NCBI GenBank assembly: GCA_043553855.1
Contig: CP121336.1
Span: 2,418,001 to 2,482,000, forward strand
Source: JAUIAS01 sp030425395
GTDB taxonomy: Bacteria > Pseudomonadota > Alphaproteobacteria > Rhodobacterales > Rhodobacteraceae
Length of the DNA stretch: 64,000 nucleotides
Reading direction: 5' to 3'
Within the stretch, counting starts at the first letter, position 1, and each line of letters begins with the position of its first letter. Under the pieces are notes generated by a model. The model saw nothing but the letters and a program-made list of their open reading frames with translations, did not search any database and was not told where the DNA came from. Shown in pieces: positions 7,465-15,548 of the stretch. Both the position numbers and the translations under genes were made by a program.

Positions 7465-9090
7465 ATGCCCGAGGACTTTACCCGCATTGCATCCGAACGG
7501 TCGCCAAACAATATGTCCACAACGCCCGAGATGGACCGGTCGGGCCTGATCCGGCCGCAGGGACTGCCCAGTTTCACGACCCCGCCGCTTCAGGCGGCAC
7601 GCCCGCCGCGTTGTCCGCCCTTTGTCGAGATCACAAACAGCGATCAGTTGTTGCCCTATCTCGAACATGTGGCGCAGCGGCCCTATAACCACGGGTTGAA
7701 TGCATGTTGGGATCTCAAGCCCGGCGAACGGGTGATGTTGCGGGTGGACAACTGGCATTCCGAACTGACCATCGAGGCGTGCAAGAAAATCCTCGAAAAA
7801 TACCAGGTCAAATATGACATCAAATACATCGACCGAGGCCCCATTCCGCAATGGGTCGGGGCGGATGAGGTCGAATATTACCTGTTTCGGACCAAGGAAT
7901 TGGCCGAATGGATGGACATGTGGGAGGAAGAAGAGAAAAATCAGGCCTATGACAAGATCCTGATGGGCTATGGCGGCCCTGTTCTGGCCGAGCGGCTGAT
8001 CAAGATCCAGCGCATGCCGTTTATCACGCCGGAAATCCTTGCTTCGCCCGCCCATGCGATGCCGATCGAGGTTCTCAACGCGATCGACATGTGGACGTGG
8101 GAACGCGTTCGCGCGGCGAAACGGTGCCGGATCACCGACCCCGAAGGCACGGATCTGAGTTTTACCAACCACGATGAATACTGGGACAGCGAACGCAAGT
8201 TCTATGACCCGGACCTGACCGCCGCGACGTGGACCGGCAACGAACACTTTGGCAAGACCTATCTGCCCGGCCACGTCACGGGGCGGCCGTGGATGTTCCA
8301 CCCCACCAAGGAAGATGGCGAAGGCGTCATCGCGGGCACCACCAACCACATTGCGGCGGTTGACTGGACCCAGTTGATTGTAGAGCGGTCCAAGGTGACG
8401 GAAATCCGCGAAGGCGGCGAATTCGGCGACAAACTGCGCGACGTGATGGAGCGGACCAAGGATATCCAGTATCCGACATTTCCCGACAAGGGCATCATGC
8501 ATTGGTGGGAGGCATCCATCGGGACCAATCCCCACATCCATCGCCCGCGCAAGGATTTCCCGTCGGGCTTTGTCAACTGCCTGTATGAGCGCGTCCGGTC
8601 GGGCGTCATCCACATGGGGTTCGGCACCATCATTTCGTCCATGGCCGAACGCGAAGCCGCCCGCATGGGGCATCTGGTGGGGCACTGGCATCTGCACCTG
8701 TATTTCCCCACCTACGAGGCGCAGATGGCAGGCGATAACGAAACCATCATCGAAAACGGCCGTCTTGGCGCGCTGGACGATCCGGCGATCCGCAAGATGG
8801 CGGCGAAATACGGCGATCCCGATTTGTGGCTGGACGAAAGCTGGAACCCGGCTGTGCCGGGGATCAACATGGATGGCAATTACTGGGATCATTACGCCCG
8901 CGATCCGCTGCACTGGGTCAAGTCCGAGCTTGAGATTTGTCGCAACTATCATCCGATGTTCATGAAAATGGTGGGCGCGGATGACAAGTATTGCCACGGG
9001 GCCGGGGCCGAGTGGTGGAAGGGCGGATGCTGTAACCACAGTGGCGTCGAGGCCCCGGTTCTGGGCGGCAATTGCTGCGACGGGCACTAA
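7465..9090 (+). CDS. M29 aminopeptidase/NicX-like metalloprotein, unusually long, with Cys-rich C-terminus
   Basis: 541 residues, last gene of the operon, AGGAGA before the ATG. CRITDPEGTDLSFT and the GEGVIAGTTNHIAAVDW then EIREGGEFGDKLRDVME stretches resemble the M29 (thermophilic aminopeptidase) superfamily, which includes the Fe(II) ring-opening enzyme NicX (2,5-dihydroxypyridine dioxygenase). Candidate metal ligands are H411/H409/H407 in GHWHLHLY and the HMGFG segment before it. Usual members are about 350-420 residues; the N-terminal 100 and an insert account for the extra length. The tail GGCC-N-HSG-(x)-GGNCCDGH holds four Cys and two His and may bind a metal. Reaction unknown; the family call is moderate. 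Confidence 0.6.
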   Translation: MPEDFTRIASERSPNNMSTTPEMDRSGLIRPQGLPSFTTPPLQAARPPRCPPFVEITNSDQLLPYLEHVAQRPYNHGLNACWDLKPGERVMLRVDNWHSELTIEACKKILEKYQVKYDIKYIDRGPIPQWVGADEVEYYLFRTKELAEWMDMWEEEEKNQAYDKILMGYGGPVLAERLIKIQRMPFITPEILASPAHAMPIEVLNAIDMWTWERVRAAKRCRITDPEGTDLSFTNHDEYWDSERKFYDPDLTAATWTGNEHFGKTYLPGHVTGRPWMFHPTKEDGEGVIAGTTNHIAAVDWTQLIVERSKVTEIREGGEFGDKLRDVMERTKDIQYPTFPDKGIMHWWEASIGTNPHIHRPRKDFPSGFVNCLYERVRSGVIHMGFGTIISSMAEREAARMGHLVGHWHLHLYFPTYEAQMAGDNETIIENGRLGALDDPAIRKMAAKYGDPDLWLDESWNPAVPGINMDGNYWDHYARDPLHWVKSELEICRNYHPMFMKMVGADDKYCHGAGAEWWKGGCCNHSGVEAPVLGGNCCDGH

Positions 9091-9136
9091 GCCAACGGCG
9101 TGTGCACCAACCTGCAAAGGAAGAGGCCCGCGAAGG

Positions 9137-9167
9137 CCGCCCCGCTACAGACCTTGCAGCGGGGCGG
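9137..9167 (+). terminator. GC-rich stem-loop after the catabolic operon
   Basis: CCGCCCCGCT pairs perfectly with AGCGGGGCGG across 11 nt, about 45 bp after the operon's last stop. No T-run follows, so it may be a 3'-end stabiliser or Rho-assisted terminator. Confidence 0.5.
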
Positions 9168-9299
9168 GAAAAGTTGGAAAACGCGGGGCGTCGCGTCGGA
9201 CCTTCGGTTTCGAATGTCTTGAGGGGCGCTCAGATTGCCGCGCGTTGTCCTGCTGGATAACCTGATCCGGTAGGTCGTCCAGCAGAGGGTCAGTGTCCC

Positions 9300-10691
9300 A
9301 TGAATCCGGTTCAACAACTCAAAGATCAACTCAGCCAATTCTCAGCTTCGCTGCTTGATACCGGCCCGTCTCAGGCAGCGGGGTCCACGTTGTCGCGTCT
9401 GGTTGCCTTGGCCGGGATGGATGTCTGGGATGGGCAAGCCGCAGATGAGCTCGGGTTTTTCAGCAAAAAATACGACATCTCTGGCAAGCTGTTCGCGTCC
9501 TATGATGCGCAAGGACGCAAGAACGGTGAGGCGCGCCTTGGTGAGGCGGGTTTGCAGCTTTTCGCGGGGCTGCTTTATCTGCGGGTTCTCAATTCCATTG
9601 ACCAGAATGCATCCGGCATCGACCGGGCAAAATATGTCAATGTCTGCTGGAAGATATTTGGCACCGTGGAATTGCCCGATTTCCTTGATGGCGCGCGGGA
9701 TACGCTGGCACAATTGCAAAGCGATCTTTTTGACGGTCTGCCGGACCCTGACCTGAACGACAAGGCGCGCCAGCCCAATTCCGTGCGGGACATCCCAGCG
9801 GTCGATTGGGATGGGTTTCGCACCTTGCCCGTGGATGTGCTGTTTTACGAAGGGCCGATTGCGCGCGCGTATCTTGAGGTTCTGTATTCCCTGCGTTGCA
9901 AACCCAGAAAAATCGTCCACCTGATCGCTGCCAATGACATTGTGACCAAGAAAAAGGTCGGATCGCTCCTGCCGTCCTTCCTGCGCTCGAAATATGCGGC
10001 GGCGGTTCAATCGCGCAAAATCCACCACTGGCCTCAATTCCTGCGTCGCAGCCAGAAGGGGTTGATCGACGCGGTCTTTGCGCGTCTTGGCGAGGCATTG
10101 AACATCGAGCAAGGCACATTGTCAGGGGCCTGCGATCTCAAGCCGCTGGATCATTATTGCGACGATGTCGTGCCATTGCCGATCACGTCCCTCAAGGACG
10201 CAGGGTTGAGCGATTACATCAAGGCCCAAGGCGCGTGGACATATCTGTTTACAGGCGGGGGGATCGTTCCCCAGAGCCTTTTTGACATTCCGGGTGTTCA
10301 GTATCTGCACATCCACCCCGGTTACCTGCCCGATATCCGTGGCGCAGATTGCCTGTTGTGGTCGACGCTTCTCGCTGGGCGTCCGTCGGCCACGTGTTTT
10401 TTCATGAACGCGGGCATTGATACCGGCGATGTCATCAACGCGGCCTTCCTGCCTGACGTCACACTGCCCTCGGCGGCGGCGGATCTGGATCAAAAGATGG
10501 TCTATCGTCTGGTCTATGGCTTTGTTGATCCGTGGGTGCGTGCCGTTGTCCTGAGGGATACGCTGACGGCGACGGGTTTTCTGGAAAACCTGTCCTCCGT
10601 GCCGCAGAAAATGGAAGACGGCACAACCTTTCATTTCATGCACGACACCCTGAGCGCGGACGTGATCGCAAGGCGGCTGATCGCCGTGTGA
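9300..10691 (+). CDS. Formyltransferase-like protein with long N-terminal extension
   Basis: 463 residues. Roughly residues 320-400 match the formyl-transferase fold used by Met-tRNA and sugar-nucleotide N-formyltransferases: LHIHPGYLPDIRG (H337/H339 around the catalytic histidine) and GIDTGDVI (catalytic-type D374). The asparagine of the usual N-x-HP motif is replaced by histidine. The first 300 residues have no family I recognise; KIVHLIAAND near residue 200 may be a second alpha/beta unit. It is not Fmt, which would sit beside def. Convergent with the SGNH gene; probable role is acylating a sugar or natural-product amine, by inference. Confidence 0.65.
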   Translation: MNPVQQLKDQLSQFSASLLDTGPSQAAGSTLSRLVALAGMDVWDGQAADELGFFSKKYDISGKLFASYDAQGRKNGEARLGEAGLQLFAGLLYLRVLNSIDQNASGIDRAKYVNVCWKIFGTVELPDFLDGARDTLAQLQSDLFDGLPDPDLNDKARQPNSVRDIPAVDWDGFRTLPVDVLFYEGPIARAYLEVLYSLRCKPRKIVHLIAANDIVTKKKVGSLLPSFLRSKYAAAVQSRKIHHWPQFLRRSQKGLIDAVFARLGEALNIEQGTLSGACDLKPLDHYCDDVVPLPITSLKDAGLSDYIKAQGAWTYLFTGGGIVPQSLFDIPGVQYLHIHPGYLPDIRGADCLLWSTLLAGRPSATCFFMNAGIDTGDVINAAFLPDVTLPSAAADLDQKMVYRLVYGFVDPWVRAVVLRDTLTATGFLENLSSVPQKMEDGTTFHFMHDTLSADVIARRLIAV

Positions 10692-10721
10692 TCCCAAGCG
10701 GGCCGCTCTGGGTGCGAATGA

Positions 10722-11993
10722 TCATTGCCGGCGTGGGGTGCCCGTTGGGGCGGCGTCGGGACGACGGCGCTGTTTCAGGGTCTCAAGATCGACAAGCGCC
10801 GCGATTTCCTGTGCCACGAACTGTGCGAAGTTGGGGCTGTAGTGTGCGGCGTCCATCAGGGCTTTGCGGTCCCCCCATTTTTCAAAAAGGCCTGTCATGT
10901 CGACAAAGCCATGATCTTCGGGAAAGGCGTCATAGAACGCGGCCTTGAGGGCGCGGGATGCTTCGGAATTGACCGGCCTTCCGGTGCTGTAACGATGCGC
11001 GGGATAATTGTAGTTCCCGTCCGGTTGCAGGATGAACAAGGCTTCTATCCCATGGTGTTCAGCAATGAGCGTGGCGGTCTCTTTGAATTGAAGAAAACGG
11101 GTCACCAGGTGATCGACCTCGTAGCGCGCAGGTGGCAGGGCAGAGCCGGGCGCACGGGTGAAATAGTTTACCGCGCGCATCATCGGCAGCGCGTCCAGAG
11201 CCTGCACTCCGCCAAGCTGTGCTTTGTCAACGATGCGGTGGTAATCCGTGGTCAGGTTCGGGGTGTCATCGACGCGGCCAAAGTTCACCCCGTCCAGAAA
11301 TATCGCCATCTGAGGGCGGGCTCCGCTGCGCAGAACGTCCATCAGCAAGTACAATTCCTGCGTCGGATAAAACCCGACGCGGCCGTAGTTCACCACTTCT
11401 ATCGGCACCCCCAGACCCATTTCGCGGGCGCGCATATTCAGGATGTGGCTGAGTTGCGAAGGCCACGTTTGGGAATCTGCCAGGCCGCTGCCAAAAGTCG
11501 TGCTGCCGCCAAAGGCAAAAATCCTGATCGGCTGCACGTCTGTCTCCGCCGTGGGCGGGTTGATGGTGCGCCGGACGGTCAGGCCATTGTCCAACCGGTG
11601 CACATTCAGGTATTTTCCGTCGAAGGTGCGGTGCCCGTATTGGGTGAAAGGCTGGTAACTGAACCCATGCTGGCGGTGGTGGACATAGTATTCATCAAGA
11701 AGTGCGGCGATTTCGGGTTCGCTCATCACCCCTTCGAAGGACTTGAAGTCGAATATGGTCAGATTTGACGCGGTGCGTTTTCCGTTGTCCACTGCGGTGC
11801 CGTCCTCGCGAAACAGGCCTGAGGCGGTTACCGGTGCGGGCGGGATGTCCACTCGTGTTGAGACAGGCGCATCGCGGAAAGAGAACACCGCCCAGAGCAA
11901 CAGGTTGACAACCACAACCGCGACGAAAGTGTTGAAAGAGATGACAGCCGTCGTGCGATAGGCCCGGCGCAGCGTATGAATATTCAATCCCAT
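10722..11993 (-). CDS. Membrane-anchored SGNH/GDSL hydrolase-like protein
   Basis: 423 residues from the ATG at 11993; a GTG at 12083 without a ribosome site would add 30 residues. One N-terminal transmembrane helix (about residues 18-38) puts the rest in the periplasm. SGNH blocks are visible: GGSTTFGSG (nucleophile serine), NYGRVGFYPTQEL (block II glycine), DGVNFGRVDD in place of the GxND block, and DAAHYSPN (the Asp-His pair). The family removes or transfers acyl groups on glycans. It follows the radical SAM gene by about 60 bp on the same strand, so the pair may be one operon. Confidence 0.72.
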   Translation of the reverse strand: MGLNIHTLRRAYRTTAVISFNTFVAVVVVNLLLWAVFSFRDAPVSTRVDIPPAPVTASGLFREDGTAVDNGKRTASNLTIFDFKSFEGVMSEPEIAALLDEYYVHHRQHGFSYQPFTQYGHRTFDGKYLNVHRLDNGLTVRRTINPPTAETDVQPIRIFAFGGSTTFGSGLADSQTWPSQLSHILNMRAREMGLGVPIEVVNYGRVGFYPTQELYLLMDVLRSGARPQMAIFLDGVNFGRVDDTPNLTTDYHRIVDKAQLGGVQALDALPMMRAVNYFTRAPGSALPPARYEVDHLVTRFLQFKETATLIAEHHGIEALFILQPDGNYNYPAHRYSTGRPVNSEASRALKAAFYDAFPEDHGFVDMTGLFEKWGDRKALMDAAHYSPNFAQFVAQEIAALVDLETLKQRRRPDAAPTGTPRRQ

Positions 11994-12057
11994 CGGTTTG
12001 CAACTCTCGTTCTGGGGATCAGCCATTTGCGGCGCTGCCGCCTGATCCGCCGGGGTG

Positions 12058-12930
12058 TCACCCTGTGACAGCCGCCTGTTCACGGCGCTTCAGGGGGCGT
12101 GCAATTTCACAGGTCCGGCACTGCAAATCAATGCGATCGTCAATGTGGCCGTGCAACACGGTCTTGAACGCGTCGCTCAGGAACAGCGCATCATAATGGG
12201 AATTCTTCAGGTTTCCGATCATGTGCCTGAGGCTCCAATCCATACAACACAGGGCGACATCCCCATTCGGCATCAGCACGTTCTGATACAGCCGAGGGCA
12301 CAATTTCAATGGTCCGCGCCAGCGTTCCGGCGTCGGCACCCCGTCGATCTGGATGTTGCCTGCACGGCTCAGAACCCACCGGTTTTCCGGTTCGATACCC
12401 GCGCTGTCCAGCAAGGCCGCGACCTGTGGGTGGATCGCCTGCGGCCCGCTTGTGCCTTCGTGTACGTGAAATCCAATGTTCGAGATGCCGCCTTGGATCA
12501 GCGCGGCCAGAGCGGCCAAATAGCGGTCATCCACAATGATGCGGGTAAGGTTGATCGCATCGGGAAGGTGTACGGCGAATTTGAGGAACGGGATATGCCT
12601 GAGCCGCGCGACGTGTTCTGCATCAAGCCCCATAACAGTGGTGGACAGCCGCACGGAATGTCCCCGATCCACGGCATAGAGGATCATGTCTGTGCAGGCC
12701 GGGTTGAGAAACGGTTCATAAAACCCGGTGAAATCCACAACCACATCGCGCGGCAGTTTGTCGATGCAGGTCGTGTAGGTATCCATATCCATCTGGCTTG
12801 GGCCGGGATGTTTTTTATAGGCACGGTCAATGGTCGCTTGCGGGCAATACGAACACAGCACACCACACCCAATCCCCGTTGAAATCAAGAGAGCTCTGTA
12901 TACCGGGAGTTCCTTGCAACCTGAAAGCAC
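12058..12930 (-). CDS. Radical SAM protein with SPASM-like C-terminal cysteines
   Basis: 290 residues. The radical SAM [4Fe-4S] motif CxxxCxxC is C22-C26-C29, followed by DFTGFYEPFLNP as the GGE-like SAM-binding strand. A C-terminal CPRLYQNVLMPNGDVALCCMDW then CRTC resembles a SPASM/twitch auxiliary-cluster region as in anaerobic sulfatase-maturing and peptide-modifying enzymes. The GTG at 12930 is the only start upstream of the motif with room for the N-terminus, but it is weak and a TTG nearer the motif is possible. Substrate unknown; it heads the divergent arm beside an SGNH protein. Confidence 0.75.
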   Translation of the reverse strand: MLSGCKELPVYRALLISTGIGCGVLCSYCPQATIDRAYKKHPGPSQMDMDTYTTCIDKLPRDVVVDFTGFYEPFLNPACTDMILYAVDRGHSVRLSTTVMGLDAEHVARLRHIPFLKFAVHLPDAINLTRIIVDDRYLAALAALIQGGISNIGFHVHEGTSGPQAIHPQVAALLDSAGIEPENRWVLSRAGNIQIDGVPTPERWRGPLKLCPRLYQNVLMPNGDVALCCMDWSLRHMIGNLKNSHYDALFLSDAFKTVLHGHIDDRIDLQCRTCEIARPLKRREQAAVTG

Positions 12931-13140
12931 GCGGTCCGCGCCTGTCGCGGCTGTTTATCACCTTTGAGTTGTCAAGTGAACGTCGTTGACAGCAGAGACC
13001 GCAGTTTGCCCAGATTGACTGCCCCCCAAGGACGGCGGGCGGCACGATCCGCGTTCAGGGCTCTATTCGTTGTGCCAAAAGCCGAAACGACCGTGTCGGC
13101 GTTCCCCGCAAGGCGCAAAGAAATGGCGTATAAAAGGAAA

Positions 13141-13155
13141 ATGGTGCTGCTGGAG
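13141..13155. repeat. attL core
   Basis: 15-bp ATGGTGCTGCTGGAG identical to the tRNA-Thr 3' end at 23501-23515, 146 bp before the integrase start. Identity stops on both sides, which defines the crossover core. Confidence 0.85.
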
Positions 13156-13274
13156 GGCACAAAGCCATTGTTTTTGCGTGTTTTTATATGTCCAAGTCTG
13201 CCTGCATCCACCAATGAAATATGGCACAATCTGCCCAGATGTGTCTTGAACTGTCCAACCGTATCCACCACATG

Positions 13275-13294
13275 ATGGTGTATATATTGGTGGA
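13275..13294. repeat. Island-end repeat, possible integrase arm or regulator site (left)
   Basis: ATGGTG-TATATATTGG-TGGA matches 18 of 20 bases of 23425-23444 near the right end, in the same orientation. It lies directly before the integrase start. Arm-type binding or Xis/AlpA binding is inferred. Confidence 0.55.
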
Positions 13295-13300
13295 CATAAA

Positions 13301-14494
13301 ATGCGCGCAAAAAACCGACTGACGACACAATTCATCAAGGGTGCCCCGGCGGGTAAACACATTGATGGGGCCGGGCTTCATCTGGTCAAGCGCCCGGACG
13401 GGGGGGCGCAATGGGTGTTGCGTGTGACCGTTCACGGACGGCGACGGGAAATGGGCTTGGGCGGCTATCCATCCTTGGGACTGGCCGAAGCGCGCAAGGT
13501 TGCTGACCGTTGGCGCACCGTGGCCAAGCAAGGCCGCGATCCGATCAAGGAACGTGAAGCCGAAGAACGGGCGGCGCGGCGCGAGGACATTTCCCTTAAT
13601 GTGATCACCGAAGACGCCTTTGAAACCCGCAAGGCCGAACTTAAAGGCGACGGGAAAGCGGGCCGCTGGCTGTCGCCGCTGGCGCTGCATGTTTTGCCGA
13701 AGCTTGGCAAGGTGCCCGTGACCGATCTGGACCAACGCGATATTCGCGACACCTTGGCCCCGCTTTGGCATACGAAAGCAGACACGGCGCGCAAGGCGCT
13801 CAACCGGCTTGGCATCGTGATGAAGCACGCGGCGGCGCTGGGCTTGGATGTGGACCTGCAGGCGACTGACAAGGCCAAGGCATTGCTGGGCAAGTCGCGG
13901 CATAAGACAAAGCACATTCCGGCGATGCCTTGGGCGGATGTGCCAGCCTTCTATGCCAGTCTAGAAGAACCTACTCCAACGCATCTGGCCCTGCGTCTTC
14001 TGATCCTGACCGGCGTGCGTTCTGGCCCGCTGCGCAAACTGCGGCTGGATCAAATAGACGGTGATGTTTGGACGATACCGGCAGAAGAAATGAAAGGCCG
14101 CAAGGACGGGGGCGAAGACTTCCGCGTGCCACTTTCGGGTGAAGCCCTGCGGATCATCGACCTTGCCACGCCGCATGCACGCAACGGGTATTTGTTCCCG
14201 AACCGCAATGGCGGCGCGATCAGCGACATGACGCTTTCGCAGCACATGAAGCGGCGCGGACTGGAAGAACGCCCCCACGGCTTCCGCACATCGCTGCGCA
14301 CATGGCTGGCCGAGGCAACCGATGCACCGCACGAGGTTGCTGAAAAGATGCTGGCGCATACGGTGGATGGCGGCGTGGTGCGCGCCTATCGACGCACCGA
14401 CTTTCTGGAACAACGGCGGGCGCTCATTGAACGCTGGTCCGATCACGTCGCCGGCGGCGCTGGTCAGGTGGTGCAGTTGGTGGAGGCTGAATAA
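13301..14494 (+). CDS. int: Tyrosine-type site-specific integrase (DUF4102/P4-like)
   Basis: 397 residues. N-terminal DUF4102 DNA-binding domain (GAGLHLVKRPDGGAQWVLRV, then LGGYPSLGLAEARKVAD), a SAM-like core-binding region (about 105-200) and a catalytic domain. Catalytic residues visible: R240 (TGVRSG), H326-x-x-R329 (HGFR), H353 (LAHT) and nucleophile Y363 (RAYRR). It recombines the 15-bp att repeats at the tRNA-Thr 3' end. It sits at the end of the island away from the tRNA, reading inward, which is less usual for tRNA-targeting islands. Its TAATG stop overlaps the next gene's start by one base. Confidence 0.95.
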   Translation: MRAKNRLTTQFIKGAPAGKHIDGAGLHLVKRPDGGAQWVLRVTVHGRRREMGLGGYPSLGLAEARKVADRWRTVAKQGRDPIKEREAEERAARREDISLNVITEDAFETRKAELKGDGKAGRWLSPLALHVLPKLGKVPVTDLDQRDIRDTLAPLWHTKADTARKALNRLGIVMKHAAALGLDVDLQATDKAKALLGKSRHKTKHIPAMPWADVPAFYASLEEPTPTHLALRLLILTGVRSGPLRKLRLDQIDGDVWTIPAEEMKGRKDGGEDFRVPLSGEALRIIDLATPHARNGYLFPNRNGGAISDMTLSQHMKRRGLEERPHGFRTSLRTWLAEATDAPHEVAEKMLAHTVDGGVVRAYRRTDFLEQRRALIERWSDHVAGGAGQVVQLVEAE

Positions 14495-15123
14495 TGGTCA
14501 AGAGAAGGAAACCCAGAGCGCCAAAAGTGTCTGCAAAAGGGCTGTCCGAACTGAAAGACTCAGTCATTGACCGTGAGTTATTGGCGCTTTCAAACCGGTT
14601 TGAATTGTTTGAAGAGCTTCGGAAAGACGGCTATTTGAACACGCCTTATATCGCTCTGGAAGCATTCGGTGCCATTGCAGGCGGTTTAGTTTCCGGGAGA
14701 ACAGATGAACAGCTAAGGCAGGCTTGGCCAAAAGAGTGGGGTGAAGATACAGCCACCGTGCCGCGTGCACTATTACTGGCACTTGCATCAGCTTGGAACG
14801 ATTATCGTGAAGCGCCGACCGCAAAAACATTAGGCGAAGCCTTCAAGATAGAGGGCGGCTCGGCAGGCAAACGCCCGATGAAATCAAAACTCGCAACGAT
14901 TGACCGAGACAGGCGATTGGCCAACGACGTGGAGACTGAATACTTGGCGAGCAATGCAGAGGGCGAGCCACGGCGATTAGAAGAAGCAATCGAAAAGGTT
15001 GCAGAGGCGAACGAGCTTAGCTTTCAAGCTGTGGCCAAAGCACATAAAAATCATCGCATTCACATTCGCAAAAATCTTGCCGAGCTTGGCGTCCTTAAGG
15101 GGGTAGAAACCTCGAAAGGTTAG
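14494..15123 (+). CDS. Uncharacterised island protein
   Basis: 209 residues, no family recognised. Charged, mostly helical, with a basic N-terminus (MVKRRKPRAPK) and a C-terminal part (EAIEKVAEANELSFQAVAKAHKNHRIHIRKNL) that could be a small helix-turn-helix. Starts one base before the end of int, implying translational coupling, so a role in recombination control or partitioning of the island is possible. Codon use is AT-richer than its neighbours. Confidence 0.6.
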   Translation: MVKRRKPRAPKVSAKGLSELKDSVIDRELLALSNRFELFEELRKDGYLNTPYIALEAFGAIAGGLVSGRTDEQLRQAWPKEWGEDTATVPRALLLALASAWNDYREAPTAKTLGEAFKIEGGSAGKRPMKSKLATIDRDRRLANDVETEYLASNAEGEPRRLEEAIEKVAEANELSFQAVAKAHKNHRIHIRKNLAELGVLKGVETSKG

Positions 15124-15189
15124 CAGGCTCCTTAACTATAAGCTAAAACAGCCACCTTCGCACTGGCATCCACATGAAAGGACAGTGCG

Positions 15190-15372
15190 ATGAAATATCT
15201 GACCCTTAACGACCTCCGCGAAAAGCTGGGCGGGCGGTCCCGCTCCGCGATCTACCTTGACCTAGCAGCAAAGCGACTGCCCCAACCTGTAAAGCTGGGC
15301 GGGCGGCTCTACTGGCCCGAAGCCGATCTTGACGACCATCTGCGCGCTCTGCGCGACGAACAGGCGGTTTGA
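15190..15372 (+). CDS. AlpA-like helix-turn-helix regulator/excisionase
   Basis: 60 residues; GAAAGGACAG before the ATG. MKYLTLNDLREKLGGRSRSAIYLDLAAKRLPQP is the AlpA/MerR-like winged helix found in P4-type satellites and excisionases; the LYWPEADLDDHL end is also family-typical. AlpA proteins switch on integrase or act as directionality factors. First gene of a run (AlpA, 57-residue ORF, primase-like, DUF3987) with spacings of 2 bp or overlaps, so probably controls excision or replication of the island. Confidence 0.82.
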   Translation: MKYLTLNDLREKLGGRSRSAIYLDLAAKRLPQPVKLGGRLYWPEADLDDHLRALRDEQAV

Positions 15373-15374
15373 TC

Positions 15375-15548
15375 ATGAGTGGTGGGCAAAATGAAACCCC
15401 GTGCGGCTGGCAGGCCGACACGGGGCGAGGGAACCGCAATGCGAATGCGGCGGGCACCTCAAACATAGCAGAAAACTCAATCAAACGCCATTGGCTGACC
15501 CGTATCTGGGCGGCGATCTTGGCCTTCGCAGCGAGGGCCGCGCTATGA
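15375..15548 (+). CDS. Small 57-residue island protein
   Basis: Begins 2 bp after the AlpA-like stop and ends in a 4-bp ATGA overlap with the primase-like gene, so it is coupled on both sides. Sequence starts MSGGQNETPCGWQADTGRG and ends KRHWLTRIWAAILAFAARAAL, a basic then hydrophobic C-terminal helix that may touch the membrane. No family recognised. Evidence for translation is only the tight spacing and the continuous frame, but an otherwise empty 172-bp gap in this compact block would be odd. Confidence 0.55.
   Translation: MSGGQNETPCGWQADTGRGNRNANAAGTSNIAENSIKRHWLTRIWAAILAFAARAAL

Larger units (their letters stand above)
12931..13300. other. Intergenic stretch at the left edge of the island
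   Basis: Holds upstream sequence of the radical SAM gene (12931 to about 13140), then the 15-bp attL core and the integrase upstream region with inverted CACCA/TGGTG motifs at about 13267-13280. No convincing gene seen. Confidence 0.6.

Noticed and set aside
7465..9090. Firm annotation as NicX, nicotinate pathway
   Set aside because: No hydroxylase or amidase genes of nicotinate pathways nearby, protein length and tail differ, and similarity was judged by eye only.
7450..9117. 555-residue minus-strand frame over the M29/NicX-like gene
   Set aside because: Mirror frame of high-GC coding sequence, translation looks like random Arg/His/Pro-rich sequence.
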